Assembly (NCBI RefSeq): GCF_015752045.1
Contig: NZ_JADOUS010000011.1
Location: 18,509 to 82,508 of the forward strand
Source: Arthrobacter_D sp015752045
Lineage (GTDB): Bacteria; Actinomycetota; Actinomycetes; Actinomycetales; Micrococcaceae
DNA: 64,000 nt
Direction of reading: 5' to 3'
Part shown: in pieces, positions 15,461 through 24,666 of the stretch
Layout of the letters: each line of letters begins with the position of its first letter
Position numbering within the stretch: position 1 is the first letter of the stretch
The notes under the pieces: model-generated
Told to the model about the DNA's origin: nothing
Seen by the model: the letters and a program-made list of their open reading frames with translations, nothing else
Database searches by the model: none
Made by a program: the position numbers and the translations under genes

Positions 15461-17737
15461 ATGAGTAACAAGCAGAACGGGTCCCACCGGCACGACGCCG
15501 TGCTGGTGACGGACCCGGACCTGCCGCCGGTCGCCGTCGACCCGCAGCAGGCCGAAGCAGAAGACCGCCGGTGGACGCCGGCGAAGATCGCCCTGTGGGT
15601 GGGCATCGCCCTCCTGGGCGGTGTCTCCTGGACCATCCTCGCGATCGTCCGCGGTGAGACCGTCAACGCCATCTGGTTCGTCTTCGCGGCGGTCTGCACG
15701 TATCTGATCGCCTACCGGTTCTACTCGAAGTTCATCGAGCGGAACCTGCTGAAGCCCGACGACCGCCGGGCGACCCCCGCCGAGTACAAGGCGGACGGGA
15801 AGGACCACGCGACCACCGACCGGCGCGTCCTCTTCGGCCACCACTTCGCCGCGATCGCGGGAGCAGGCCCCCTCGTGGGCCCGGTCCTCGCCGCGCAGAT
15901 GGGCTACCTCCCCGGGACCCTGTGGATCATCATCGGCGTGATCTTCGCGGGTGCTGTACAGGACTACCTCGTGATGTTCTTCTCCATGCGTCGCGGCGGT
16001 CGCTCGCTCGGCCAGATGGCGCGCGAGGAACTCGGCGTCATCGGCGGGACCGCGGCACTCATCGCCACCCTGGCGATCATGATCATCATCGTCGCGATCC
16101 TCGCCCTCGTCGTCGTGAACGCCCTCGGTGAGAGCCCGTGGGGCGTCTTCTCCGTCTCGATGACCATCCCGATCGCCCTGTTCATGGGCGTCTACCTGCG
16201 TTACCTCCGCCCCGGCAAGGTCACCGAGGTGTCCGTGATCGGGTTCGTGCTGCTGCTGCTCGCCATCATCGGCGGCGGCTGGATCTCCGAGACGGCCTGG
16301 GGCGTCGAGCTCTTCACGCTGGACCGCATCACGATCGCCTGGGGCATCATCATCTACGGCTTCATCGCCGCCGTCCTGCCGGTCTGGCTCCTGCTCGCCC
16401 CGCGCGACTACCTCTCCACCTTCATGAAGATCGGCACGATCATCATGCTGGCGGTCGCGATCGTCATCACGCGTCCCGAGATCAGCGTCCCCGCAGTCAC
16501 CGAGTACGCGACCACGGGCACGGGCCCGGTCGTCGCCGGCACGCTGTTCCCCTTCCTCTTCGTCACCATCGCCTGCGGTGCGCTCTCGGGCTTCCACGCC
16601 CTGATCGCCTCCGGCACCACGCCGAAGATGATCGAGAAGGAGCGCCAGACGCGCTTCATCGGCTACGGCGGCATGCTCATGGAGTCCTTCGTGGCGATCA
16701 TGGCGCTCGTCGCGGCGCTGTCGATCGACCGCGGCATCTACTTCGCCATGAACTCCTCGGCAGCGGCGACGGGCGGCACCATCGAGGGCGCTGTCGCGTT
16801 CGTCAACGGCCTGGGCCTGACCGGCGTCAGCCTCACCCCCGAGGTACTCAGCACCATGGCCTCCAACGTCGGCGAGGAGTCGATCGTCTCGAGGACGGGC
16901 GGCGCTCCGACCCTGGCGGTCGGCATCGCCCAGATCATGCAGGGCGTCTTCGGCGGCGCGGGGATGATGGCGTTCTGGTACCACTTCGCGATCATGTTCG
17001 AGGCCCTGTTCATCCTCACGGCGGTCGACGCCGGTACCCGCGTGGCACGCTTCATGCTGCAGGACAGCATCGGCAACTTCGTGCCCCGCTTCCGCGACAC
17101 CTCGTGGCGCGCCGGGGCCTGGATGTGCACCGCGATCATGGTGGCCGGGTGGGGAGCGATCCTCATCATGGGCGTCACGGACCCGCTGGGCGGCATCAAC
17201 ACGCTGTTCCCGCTGTTCGGGATCGCGAACCAGCTGCTCGCTGCGATCGCGCTCGCGGTCTGCATGGCGATCTGCGCCAAGCGCGGGCTCTTCCGGTTCC
17301 TGTGGATCCCCGCCCTGCCGCTGGCATTCGCCTCCGTGGTGACCATCACGGCGTCGTTCCTCAAGATCTTCTCGCCGGTCCCGGCCATCGGCTACTGGGC
17401 GCAGCACATGGCCTTCCGCGATGCGCTCGCCGCAGGCGAGCAGAGCTTCGGCACGGCGAAGACCGTCGCCGCCATGGAGGCGGTGGTCCGCAACACCTTC
17501 ATCCAGGGCACGCTGTCGATCGTCTTCGTGGTGCTGTCCATCATCGTCATCACCACCGCGATCCTCGCCACCATCAGGGCCTACCGGCAGGGTGGAGGAG
17601 CGGACACCGAGGACACCCCCGTGGCGTCGCGTGTCTTCGCACCGGCCGGACTGGTTGCCACCCCCGCCGAGAAGGAGCTGGAGGCCCGGTGGGCCGCCCT
17701 CGAGCCCGGCAGGCGTCCGGCGAGGACGGGCCACTGA
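15461..17737 (+). CDS. cstA: Carbon starvation protein A, peptide/pyruvate transporter
   Basis: The 758-residue protein carries CstA hallmarks: FGHHFAAIAGAGPLVGPVLAAQ, then GAVQDYLVMF and a later ACGALSGFHALIASGTTPK block, with about 16-18 membrane helices. CstA proteins import pyruvate or small peptides when preferred carbon is scarce. The ATG at 15461 is chosen because GAGGAG lies 5 bases upstream; an in-frame GTG 33 bases earlier has no ribosome site. The stop codon overlaps the next ATG (ATGA), coupling it to ybdD. The C-terminal cytoplasmic tail is about 50 residues long. Confidence 0.95.
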   Translation: MSNKQNGSHRHDAVLVTDPDLPPVAVDPQQAEAEDRRWTPAKIALWVGIALLGGVSWTILAIVRGETVNAIWFVFAAVCTYLIAYRFYSKFIERNLLKPDDRRATPAEYKADGKDHATTDRRVLFGHHFAAIAGAGPLVGPVLAAQMGYLPGTLWIIIGVIFAGAVQDYLVMFFSMRRGGRSLGQMAREELGVIGGTAALIATLAIMIIIVAILALVVVNALGESPWGVFSVSMTIPIALFMGVYLRYLRPGKVTEVSVIGFVLLLLAIIGGGWISETAWGVELFTLDRITIAWGIIIYGFIAAVLPVWLLLAPRDYLSTFMKIGTIIMLAVAIVITRPEISVPAVTEYATTGTGPVVAGTLFPFLFVTIACGALSGFHALIASGTTPKMIEKERQTRFIGYGGMLMESFVAIMALVAALSIDRGIYFAMNSSAAATGGTIEGAVAFVNGLGLTGVSLTPEVLSTMASNVGEESIVSRTGGAPTLAVGIAQIMQGVFGGAGMMAFWYHFAIMFEALFILTAVDAGTRVARFMLQDSIGNFVPRFRDTSWRAGAWMCTAIMVAGWGAILIMGVTDPLGGINTLFPLFGIANQLLAAIALAVCMAICAKRGLFRFLWIPALPLAFASVVTITASFLKIFSPVPAIGYWAQHMAFRDALAAGEQSFGTAKTVAAMEAVVRNTFIQGTLSIVFVVLSIIVITTAILATIRAYRQGGGADTEDTPVASRVFAPAGLVATPAEKELEARWAALEPGRRPARTGH

Positions 17738-17946
17738 TGACAGTGCCGCAGGTCCTCACCCGGGCGCGCGACACCGCACGGGAGCTGGCCTGGCTGTTCA
17801 AGGGCATCATGGGGGAGAACGCCTACCAGGCGTACCTCGACCACCACGAGCGCACGCACGCCGGTGGTCAGCCCATGACCGAGCGGGAGTTCTGGCGGGA
17901 CAAGGCGGACCGCCAGGACGCGAACCCCGAGGGTCGCTGCTGCTAG
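17737..17946 (+). CDS. YbdD/YjiX family small protein, CstA partner
   Basis: This 69-residue soluble protein shows the family core FKGIMGENAYQAYLDHH, the segment MTEREFWRDK and a C-terminal cysteine pair (RCC). YbdD-type proteins are encoded directly after cstA or btsT and are needed for their transport activity. The gene starts in the ATGA overlap with cstA, so translation is coupled. A 15-bp hairpin follows 14 bases after the stop. Confidence 0.93.
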   Translation: MTVPQVLTRARDTARELAWLFKGIMGENAYQAYLDHHERTHAGGQPMTEREFWRDKADRQDANPEGRCC

Positions 17947-17960
17947 GCGGCACCCCACGC

Positions 17961-17998
17961 ACGAAGCCCGACGCCGGAGGATCGGCGTCGGGCTTCGT
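17961..17998 (+). terminator. Hairpin terminator of cstA-ybdD
   Basis: A 15-bp perfect stem (17961-17975 with 17984-17998, ACGAAGCCCGACGCC and its complement) encloses an 8-nt loop, immediately downstream of ybdD. Confidence 0.8.
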
Positions 17999-18126
17999 CG
18001 TCCCCGGGAACCATGCCTCTCCTGCCCGCAGCGCTCCGCCGGGCCGGCTGCGGGCCGCGGCGCCGGCCCGGGAACAAGCCCGGCTGTGACGTGCTCGGCC
18101 TCCGGCGGTTGTGGGAGCATAGCGGG

Positions 18127-18774
18127 ATGACTGAACAGCAGCCTGCCGGTCCGTCCGATCCGGTGCCCGCGATCGCGGCCGGCACCCCTGATCAGCCGCC
18201 GATTCCGGCCGGGGTGCCGGCCCCGGGATCCGCGGCACCGACCGGGGACGAGGGCGCCCCGTCTCAGGCGGACGGCCGCCCGGCGTCGCTCGCCGACCTC
18301 GTCGACGAGCCGGCCAAGGTCATGAGGATCGGCACCATGCTCAAGCAGCTGCTGGAGGAGGTCCGCAGCGCGCCGCTCGACGACGCCGGCCGCACCAGGC
18401 TCGCCTCCATCCACGAGCGTTCGGTGCGGGAGCTCGAGGACGGCCTCGCCCCCGAGCTGGTCGAGGAACTGCACCGCATCAATCTGCCCTTCGACCCGGA
18501 CGCGGTCCCCACCGACGCCGAGCTGCGCGTCGCGCAGGCGCAGCTCGTGGGCTGGCTCGAGGGACTTTTCCACGGCATCCAGACGGCGCTCGCAGCGCAG
18601 CAGATGGCCAACCAGCAGCTCGCGGCACGCCTCCAGCTCCGCGAGCTCCCTCCCGGCACCGTGATCGCCCCCGGGGTGGTCATCGGTGAGGACGGTGAAC
18701 CGAAGCGGATCCCGCCCGGCCGCCAGGCCACGTCGCTCCAAGCCGAGGGCCACGGCCCCGGCCAGTACCTGTAA
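18127..18774 (+). CDS. bpa: Bacterial proteasome activator Bpa/PafE
   Basis: The 215-residue protein has a disordered Pro-rich N-terminus (about 1-55), a four-helix core (about 60-185, including EPAKVMRIGTMLKQLLEEVR and ELVEELHRINLPF) and a C-terminal GQYL. In Mycobacterium Bpa forms a ring that docks on the 20S proteasome through this GQYL (HbYX-like) end and opens it without ATP. The same end here implies that a 20S proteasome exists elsewhere in the genome. The ATG at 18127 is chosen because homology starts there. A conserved neighbour starts 7 bases after the stop. Confidence 0.93.
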   Translation: MTEQQPAGPSDPVPAIAAGTPDQPPIPAGVPAPGSAAPTGDEGAPSQADGRPASLADLVDEPAKVMRIGTMLKQLLEEVRSAPLDDAGRTRLASIHERSVRELEDGLAPELVEELHRINLPFDPDAVPTDAELRVAQAQLVGWLEGLFHGIQTALAAQQMANQQLAARLQLRELPPGTVIAPGVVIGEDGEPKRIPPGRQATSLQAEGHGPGQYL

Positions 18775-18781
18775 CGGCCAG

Positions 18782-19237
18782 GTGGCATTCTTCGCAGCGG
18801 CGCGGCAGGGTCGCAGGGACGACGCCGAGCTCGGCACCGGGGTGTGGCGTCGCGCGCACGACCGCTTCCGCCGGGGCCTCGACCGCTATCACCAGATCCT
18901 CGAGGGCATCGAGGACGACGACGTCTACAACGAACTCGTGGCGGTCGCCGACGAGCTCGGCGCGATGCTGCCCCGCGTGCGGGCGATCTGCGTGAGCGCC
19001 CAGAGTTCGTCCCCGAGTACGGGACTCGACATCCCCGGCGCCCTCCTGCAGGTGCACCGGGCGCTGTCCAGGGCAGGGAACACCTTGGCGACGACCGCGG
19101 AGGCCGCCGCGATGACGAGGCTCGACGGCGAACGGTGGGGGATCGCGTCGTCGGGCCTCGACAATGTGCGCCGCCGCGCCCAGCTGGTGGCGGACGACGT
19201 CGGCGAGGCCGAGCGGGCGATGCCGGGCGGTCAGTAG
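18782..19237 (+). CDS. Conserved actinobacterial protein downstream of bpa
   Basis: About 151 residues from a GTG placed 7 bases after the bpa stop; the frame extends upstream inside bpa, where it is a shadow. The product is soluble, Ala/Arg-rich and mostly helical, with RGLDRYHQILEGIEDDDVYNEL and DELGAMLPRVRAIC as conserved-looking segments. It has no signal peptide or membrane helix. I do not recognise the family. Tight linkage suggests co-expression with Bpa. Its 3' end overlaps the convergent sigma-like gene by 7 bases. Confidence 0.7.
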   Translation: MAFFAAARQGRRDDAELGTGVWRRAHDRFRRGLDRYHQILEGIEDDDVYNELVAVADELGAMLPRVRAICVSAQSSSPSTGLDIPGALLQVHRALSRAGNTLATTAEAAAMTRLDGERWGIASSGLDNVRRRAQLVADDVGEAERAMPGGQ

Positions 19238-20943
19238 GACAGCAGCGTGGTCCCGGGTTCGACGGCGATGTCCCAGACCTCGAGCTCCTGCCCGCCGCAC
19301 TCGCCCCGTCCACCGGTCGGCGCGCCGCCGATGAACGGTGCCCACCGGTTCTCATCCACGTACGGGTAGCCGCGGTCGTTCAGGACAGTCAGCACCTGCC
19401 GGCCGCGCCGGGGGTCCTCGTCAGGGTAGGACAGGACTTCTTCGCGCTCGTAGGCGGAGAAGCCTTCGGGCCATCGGAGGAGGACCTCCCGCCCGTTGTA
19501 CTCGAAGACCACGCATGCCCGGCCGTCCCCTGCGGGCAGGACATGGAACTCGCCGAGCCGGTCCGCGGGCAGGTTCTGCACATTCCGGCCCTCGGCCGGG
19601 CGGACGCCCACGATGGACTCCGCGGGAAGCGATCCCGGTGGTGTCCCGTTCGTATCGAGCTGGAGCTCCTCCGCGGGCAGGGCGTGGATGGCGTCGCGGA
19701 GTTCGTCGGGCAGCGGCGCCGGATTGCCCGCCATCGTCGTCGCCTCCGGGGAACGGCGGTCGATCAGTGTCAGGACGGACCCTTCCCCCTCGATCGGCAG
19801 GAGGAAGCCGTCGCCGTCGCGTACGAGGAACATCAGCTGGTCCGGCGTGAAGAGATTGCGGCTGACGGGGCGCTCCAGAGTGCTCCGCCCCGTCACATCG
19901 ATGGTCAGGATGGACCCCTCGGCATCGCCCTTCACGATCTGGACCACGGAGGCGGCCTGCAGCATCCGCAGGTCGCCGTCCACCTGCGTGGGCACGAGGT
20001 CCGCGACGGACACGACGGCGACGACGTCGGCGAGCGCGTACAACCGCTCTGCGTCACCCGCCGGGCCCGGGGTGGTGTGCGGGATGAGGGCCGTGGTGAG
20101 GCCGGCCATGACGGCGAGCAGGCAGAGGACCCCGAGGATCGCCTGGACCTGTCGGCCGGGCACGACGGCGCGGGTCGGGAACCGGGGGAGGCCCGCCCGT
20201 GCCGCAGATACTGCGGATGGCGCCGGCACCGTAGACAGTGCGGCAGCGAGGGTAGCGGCAACAGGAGCGACGGCAGCAGGGACGGGTTGCTCGACGGTCG
20301 GCTGTGCGGCGCCGGCAAGGCCACAGCGACTGCGGGCCAGATCCTCCCCGGTGATGGCTGAGGCGGGATCGGCGGCGGCCAGGGCGGCGGCGAAGTCGGT
20401 ACCGGGCGGCGCCGAAGCCCCTTCCGGCCCGGCCGTCGTGGCAGTGGCCGTCGCGGCACCGCTCAGGGCCCCGCGTGCGCAGGCGGACTCGATGGCAGGG
20501 AGGCGTGCCGCCTCGCCCCCGGTCATCCGCGCGGCATCCTCGACCGGGAGCCCGTCCCAGTGGTGCAGGAGGAGGAGTTCGCGGTCGGCGGGGGCGCGGT
20601 CGGCGAGGGCGGTACGCAGGGAGGCGTCGCCGAGCACACGAGGCGGGAGCGTCGTCGGGAGGTAGCGTTCAAGGGCGGTCCTTGTCGCCCGGAGGGCGGC
20701 GACCAGCTCGGTGTCGGCATCGGCCGCGGCGGATCGGTCGTCGTCCGGATCGGGAGGTCCGACGGGGCCCGCGCCCAGTGACTCGACGGCCTCCTGTGCG
20801 GCGGAGGACGCGAGCCGCGCCGAGAGCGATCGGCGGAAGGCGTACCGGTACGCGGCGTCGTGCAGGGCGGTCAGATCGCCGTCGTCGTCGAGCACGTCCC
20901 ACCCCCGTCCCACCCCTGTCCCGCGGGCGACCGACGCGGCCAC
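19231..20943 (-). CDS. ECF-sigma-like domain fused to a membrane anchor and extracytoplasmic domain
   Basis: The 570-residue protein starts at a GTG. Residues about 20-60 resemble a degenerate sigma region 2 (HDAAYRYAFRRS). Residues about 110-160 resemble region 4 (RAPADRELLLLHHWDG, then VEDAARMTG). An Ala-rich stretch leads to one membrane helix at about 268-290, followed by some 280 residues outside the cell with three cysteines late in the sequence. This is the layout of membrane-tethered ECF-sigma fusions known from actinobacteria. The recognition helix looks degraded, so DNA binding is doubtful. It is divergent from the aldo/keto reductase. Confidence 0.65.
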   Translation of the reverse strand: MAASVARGTGVGRGWDVLDDDGDLTALHDAAYRYAFRRSLSARLASSAAQEAVESLGAGPVGPPDPDDDRSAAADADTELVAALRATRTALERYLPTTLPPRVLGDASLRTALADRAPADRELLLLHHWDGLPVEDAARMTGGEAARLPAIESACARGALSGAATATATTAGPEGASAPPGTDFAAALAAADPASAITGEDLARSRCGLAGAAQPTVEQPVPAAVAPVAATLAAALSTVPAPSAVSAARAGLPRFPTRAVVPGRQVQAILGVLCLLAVMAGLTTALIPHTTPGPAGDAERLYALADVVAVVSVADLVPTQVDGDLRMLQAASVVQIVKGDAEGSILTIDVTGRSTLERPVSRNLFTPDQLMFLVRDGDGFLLPIEGEGSVLTLIDRRSPEATTMAGNPAPLPDELRDAIHALPAEELQLDTNGTPPGSLPAESIVGVRPAEGRNVQNLPADRLGEFHVLPAGDGRACVVFEYNGREVLLRWPEGFSAYEREEVLSYPDEDPRRGRQVLTVLNDRGYPYVDENRWAPFIGGAPTGGRGECGGQELEVWDIAVEPGTTLLSY

Positions 20944-21025
20944 CAGGGCCGGTCCGAAACCACGCAGGCTGATAGTTGTCAGTGGGAACCGAAATAAACG
21001 GGCTGCATCGTTGGTTCCCGCCTAT

Positions 21026-21865
21026 ATGACTACATCACCAAATCTTACGTTCAACGATGGCCACACGATCCCGCAGCTCGGCTACGGGGTGTGGCAGGTC
21101 GAGGACGACGTGGCCGAGGACGTCGTCGCCAAGGCCTTCAAGGCCGGCTACCGCCACATCGACACGGCCAAGATCTACGGGAACGAAGCCGGCGTGGGCC
21201 GCGCGATCGCGTCGTCGGGCCTGGACCACGACGAAATGTTCATCACCACGAAGCTGTGGAACTCCGATCAGGGCTACGAGAGCACGCTGAAGGCGTTCGA
21301 GGAGTCCATGGAGCGTCTCGGCCTCGAGACCCTGGACCTCTACCTCATCCACTGGCTGCAGCCCAAGCAGGGTAAGTACGTGGACACCTGGAAGGCCCTC
21401 ATCGAGCTGCAGAAGCAGGGACGCGTGAAGAGCATCGGTGTCTCGAACTTCACCATCGAGGCCCTCAACGAGATCATCGACGCGACGGGCGTGGTCCCCG
21501 TCATCAACCAGGTGGAGACCCACCCCTACCTGAACCAGTCCGAGCTCCGCGCGTTCGAGGCCGAGAAGGGCATCCTCCACCAGTCGTGGTCGCCCATCGG
21601 TTCCGGCAAGGGACTGCTCGACGACGCCGTGCTGCAGGACATCGCGAAGAAGCGCAACGCCACGCCCGCGCAGGTCGTTATCGCCTGGCACCTCGCGCTC
21701 GGCAACGTGGTCATCCCGAAGTCCGTCACGGAGTCGCGCATCATCGAGAATTGGGAGTCCCTCGATGTGAAGCTCGAGGACGAGGACATCGAGGCGATCA
21801 ACGGGCTCGACAAGGGCGCGGCCGGCCGCATCGGCGCCGATCCCGCGACATCCGACTTCGCGTAA
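21026..21865 (+). CDS. Aldo/keto reductase (AKR5-like)
   Basis: The 279-residue TIM-barrel oxidoreductase shows the catalytic tetrad in order: Asp and Tyr in DTAKIYGNEAGVG, Lys in ITTKLWNSD and His in YLIHWLQP. The NADPH-binding end carries IPKSVTESRIIEN. Length and motifs fit the 2,5-diketo-gluconate reductase-like group, which reduces small carbonyls. The ATG at 21026 is chosen because the conserved N-terminus (TFNDGHTIPQLGYG) follows. No Shine-Dalgarno sequence is visible, so initiation may be leaderless. It forms its own unit, ending at a 22-bp hairpin. Confidence 0.93.
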   Translation: MTTSPNLTFNDGHTIPQLGYGVWQVEDDVAEDVVAKAFKAGYRHIDTAKIYGNEAGVGRAIASSGLDHDEMFITTKLWNSDQGYESTLKAFEESMERLGLETLDLYLIHWLQPKQGKYVDTWKALIELQKQGRVKSIGVSNFTIEALNEIIDATGVVPVINQVETHPYLNQSELRAFEAEKGILHQSWSPIGSGKGLLDDAVLQDIAKKRNATPAQVVIAWHLALGNVVIPKSVTESRIIENWESLDVKLEDEDIEAINGLDKGAAGRIGADPATSDFA

Positions 21866-21960
21866 CCTCCGCCCACCCTCCGCCCGTCGGGCAGGTATGG
21901 TGGGTGCGCGCAGGCGTGACCCGCCACGCCTGCGCGACGACGTGACCGGAGCAGGAACGT

Positions 21961-22007
21961 GACATGGGAAGAGCCGCCCGGCATCGCCGGGCGGCTCTTC
22001 CCATGTC
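21961..22007 (+). terminator. Bidirectional 22-bp hairpin at the left edge of the flagellar cluster
   Basis: A perfect 22-bp inverted repeat (21961-21982 with 21986-22007) has an ATC loop. It lies between the plus-strand aldo/keto reductase and the minus-strand flgN-flgK-flgL-fliW operon, ending both. Confidence 0.88.
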
Positions 22008-22016
22008 CGCCCGGTG

Positions 22017-22388
22017 TCAGGCGGCCTGCGCCAGGGACGCCCGGAGGGGGTAGTCGGTTCCCTCGAGGATCAGTTGCGCGCAGCGTCCCGTCGTCGGGTC
22101 CAGGACGATCGGCGCGGCCAGGTTGACGGTCGTGCCGCCGGGACCGGGGTTCGCGACGACGAACAGGTGGGCGTCCGGTACGTCCGGTCCGAGGACGTCG
22201 CGCTGCGCGTCCGAGAAGCGGGGGCTGTACTGCGGCACGTAGGTGGCGGCGTCGAGGAGGAACAGGCGTACCTCCGCGTTGTGCGCCGCGGTGAGGGTGA
22301 ACAGCCCGTCCGCGCCCTGCACCTCCTCGAGGTGGAAGTCCGTGAGTGGTGCGAGCCCGGGGGGAGGCGTGACGAACGCGGCCCTCAT
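22017..22388 (-). CDS. fliW: Flagellar assembly factor FliW
   Basis: This 123-residue protein matches FliW, which binds unassembled flagellin and, when free, binds and inactivates CsrA. Recognisable parts are the LFVVANPG strand region and the LNLAAPIV-like segment VNLAAPIVLD with the terminal QLIL. It is the last gene of the minus-strand operon and its ATG overlaps the flgL stop by 4 bases. Its presence with csrA (58284) and flagellin (27806) completes the three-part homeostatic switch. It is slightly shorter than the usual 130-150 residues. Confidence 0.93.
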   Translation of the reverse strand: MRAAFVTPPPGLAPLTDFHLEEVQGADGLFTLTAAHNAEVRLFLLDAATYVPQYSPRFSDAQRDVLGPDVPDAHLFVVANPGPGGTTVNLAAPIVLDPTTGRCAQLILEGTDYPLRASLAQAA

Positions 22389-23260
22389 CGCAGGAAGTCC
22401 ATCAGGGAGGGCTGCAGCACGCGCGCCGAGACGGCGAGCGCACTCTGGTACGCGGTTTCCTGGAGTTTGAGGTCCAGGATCACGGATGCGAGGTCGACGT
22501 CTTCCACGGTGGCGCGTTCTCCTTCGAGGGCCAGCGAGGCGTCGGCGGCGGCGTCCTTGGCTTCGAGCAGGCGCGCGTGGCGTGTGCCGATCTCGCTGTG
22601 GTGGGCGGTGAGGTCCTGGATGCGCTGCTGGAGCGGCGCGAGGTTCACGGAGACGTCCCGGCCGGCGCGCAGGTCCGCGGCGATGGTGTCCAGCAGGGCG
22701 AACGCCGAGGTGGGGCCGCTACCGAACACGTCCGCGCCGTCCGCGTCGACGCGGACGCTCTGGCCCGGGCCCACCCTGCGCTCCACGGCCCCGCCGCCCG
22801 CGAAGGTGAGGTCCGGTCGGAGCGCGGCGGGCGCGTCGGTGTTCCCGGCGAACAGGAAACGGCCCGCGTAGGTGGCGTTCGCCTGGGTGGCGAGTTCGCC
22901 ACGCAGGGATTCGATGTCGAGCGCGAGGGCCTCCCGCGCGGCCGGCGGCAGGACGGAGTTGGAGCCCTGCAGGGTGAGGTCGTTGACGCGGTCGAGTGCG
23001 CGCTTCGACGTCGTCATCGCGTTGTCGAGCTGCGAGAGCCAGCCCTCGCCGTTGGAGATGTTCCGGGCGTACTGCTCGTTCGCCCTGATCTCGGCACGGA
23101 CGCGCAGCGCCTCGCCCGCGGCGGCCGGATCGTCCGACGGGCGGCTGATCGCCTTCTGGCTGGATGCCTTCTCCTGCAGCTCCGCAAGCCGCGCGAGGTT
23201 GTGCTGCAGGGAGCGCTGGGCTCCCTGCAGCATGGTCTGGTTGGTGACGCGCGTGATCAT
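22385..23260 (-). CDS. flgL: Flagellar hook-filament junction protein FlgL (HAP3)
   Basis: The 291-residue protein has the flagellin-like N-terminal helix of FlgL (MITRVTNQTMLQGAQRSL), the block KAISRPSDDPAAA and a C-terminal coiled coil ending in ARVLQPSLMDFLR. Like flagellin it is exported by the flagellar type III system and joins FlgK to the filament. It lies 13 bases after flgK and overlaps fliW by 4 bases, so the three are one transcript. Confidence 0.95.
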   Translation of the reverse strand: MITRVTNQTMLQGAQRSLQHNLARLAELQEKASSQKAISRPSDDPAAAGEALRVRAEIRANEQYARNISNGEGWLSQLDNAMTTSKRALDRVNDLTLQGSNSVLPPAAREALALDIESLRGELATQANATYAGRFLFAGNTDAPAALRPDLTFAGGGAVERRVGPGQSVRVDADGADVFGSGPTSAFALLDTIAADLRAGRDVSVNLAPLQQRIQDLTAHHSEIGTRHARLLEAKDAAADASLALEGERATVEDVDLASVILDLKLQETAYQSALAVSARVLQPSLMDFLR

Positions 23261-23273
23261 GGTGGCCTTTTCC

Positions 23274-24659
23274 CTAGCGTCCGACGATTCCCATGCGGTT
23301 GATGAGGACGTCGAGCATCTCGTCGACGGCCGTCATCACACGCGCGGCGCCCTGGTAGGCGTGCTGGTACTGCAGCAGGTTGACCTGTTCCTCATCCATG
23401 CTGACCGAGGTGGCGCCCAGCTGCTGCTGCAGGGCGCTGGTGGCGGAGACCTCCGCCAGGGCGTTGCCCTGCAGCTCGGTGCGGGCCGCCGCGCCGAGGT
23501 CGACGACGAACGCCGACCAGGCGGCGTCGGGCGATCCGGTACCCGTGCCGAGCCCCGAGATGCCCAGCGCCACGGAGCCGTCGAAGCCGCCCGCTCCCGG
23601 GGCGCCTGCGGCGAGGTCCTCGCGGCGGGTCGGCAGGACGTCCAGTGACGCCGCGGCGCGGCCCGGCTGGTACGCGAAGAACGGCCCCTTGCCGGCGTTT
23701 CCGTGGAGCGTGTTCACCTGGTCGGCGAGCGTCGCCGCGAAAGCGTTGTACCCGGCGGCTGCCTGGGCGAGGGGGCCGCCGTCGTCGGCGGGAGCGAGGA
23801 GGGAGAGTGTGGCGGCGAGCTCGCCGCTCTCGATCCCGGCCGGGGTGCCCGGCCGGTGCGTCCATTCGACCTGGACGGTCCCGGCGTCGTCGAGCCCCGC
23901 CGGTCCGGCGACCTGCAGCGTACGGGCCGTGGTGCCCGAGACGAGGGGGTTGCCTACCACCAGGACGTCGGCCGTGCCGTCCGCGTTGTCCCGGACCGTC
24001 GCGCCGGTCAGTCCGGCGAGCGTCGAGGTCATGGTGGTCCGGCGGTCCACGAGCTCGTTGGCGGAGGCGCCGGCGGCCACGGCGGAGCGGATCTGTCGAT
24101 TCAGGTCGGCGACCTGTGCGGCGGCGTCGTTGACCTCGGCGACGAGGTTCGTGGCCGAGGAGCGTGCGGTCGCCCACTGCGCCTCCACCTCCCGGTACCC
24201 GGCGGCGATGCGGGACGTGAGCTGCCCTGCCGCGGCGAGCAGCGTCGACGCCGGGGCGTCCTTCTCGGGCTGGTTGGAGACCTCCTGCCAGCCGGCCCAG
24301 AAGTCCTGGAGGGACGCCGAGACGCCGTTGGCGCCCGGCTCCCGCAGCCCGTCCTCGAGTGCGGTGAAGGCCTGCGCGCGGACGGCGGTGTAGCCGGCGG
24401 CGCCCGCCGTGATGCGGACCCGTGCCTCGAGATGGGCATCTCCGAGCCGGGCGATGCCTGCGGCGAGGACGCCTTCGCCGGGGCGGATGCCGGTGGTGAA
24501 GAGCGATGGGCGGGCCGGGGCGGTGGCCGAGGTCTCGAGCCGCTGCCGCGTGTACCCCGGCGTGTTCGCATTGGCGATGTTCTGCCCGGTGACGTCGAGG
24601 CCCGCGCGTGCTGCGGCAAGTCCGGAGTACGCCGTGGTGAGTCCGCTGAATGTGCTCAT
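23274..24659 (-). CDS. flgK: Flagellar hook-associated protein FlgK (HAP1)
   Basis: The 461-residue protein starts at the ATG giving MSTFSGLTTAYSGL; the frame is open further upstream, but that part would run into flgN. The rod/hook-family N-terminus includes GQNIANANTPGYTRQR and the C-terminus has NLLQYQHAYQGAARV. These form the coiled core of the hook-filament junction. A central domain of about 300 residues is Ala/Gly-rich. It follows flgN by 7 bases. Confidence 0.95.
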   Translation of the reverse strand: MSTFSGLTTAYSGLAAARAGLDVTGQNIANANTPGYTRQRLETSATAPARPSLFTTGIRPGEGVLAAGIARLGDAHLEARVRITAGAAGYTAVRAQAFTALEDGLREPGANGVSASLQDFWAGWQEVSNQPEKDAPASTLLAAAGQLTSRIAAGYREVEAQWATARSSATNLVAEVNDAAAQVADLNRQIRSAVAAGASANELVDRRTTMTSTLAGLTGATVRDNADGTADVLVVGNPLVSGTTARTLQVAGPAGLDDAGTVQVEWTHRPGTPAGIESGELAATLSLLAPADDGGPLAQAAAGYNAFAATLADQVNTLHGNAGKGPFFAYQPGRAAASLDVLPTRREDLAAGAPGAGGFDGSVALGISGLGTGTGSPDAAWSAFVVDLGAAARTELQGNALAEVSATSALQQQLGATSVSMDEEQVNLLQYQHAYQGAARVMTAVDEMLDVLINRMGIVGR

Positions 24660-24666
24660 CGTCGCG

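Noticed and set aside
15266..17734. 822-codon frame opposite cstA
   Set aside because: Antisense shadow with extreme Asp/Arg/Glu/Gly/His content, as expected from reading hydrophobic codons backwards.
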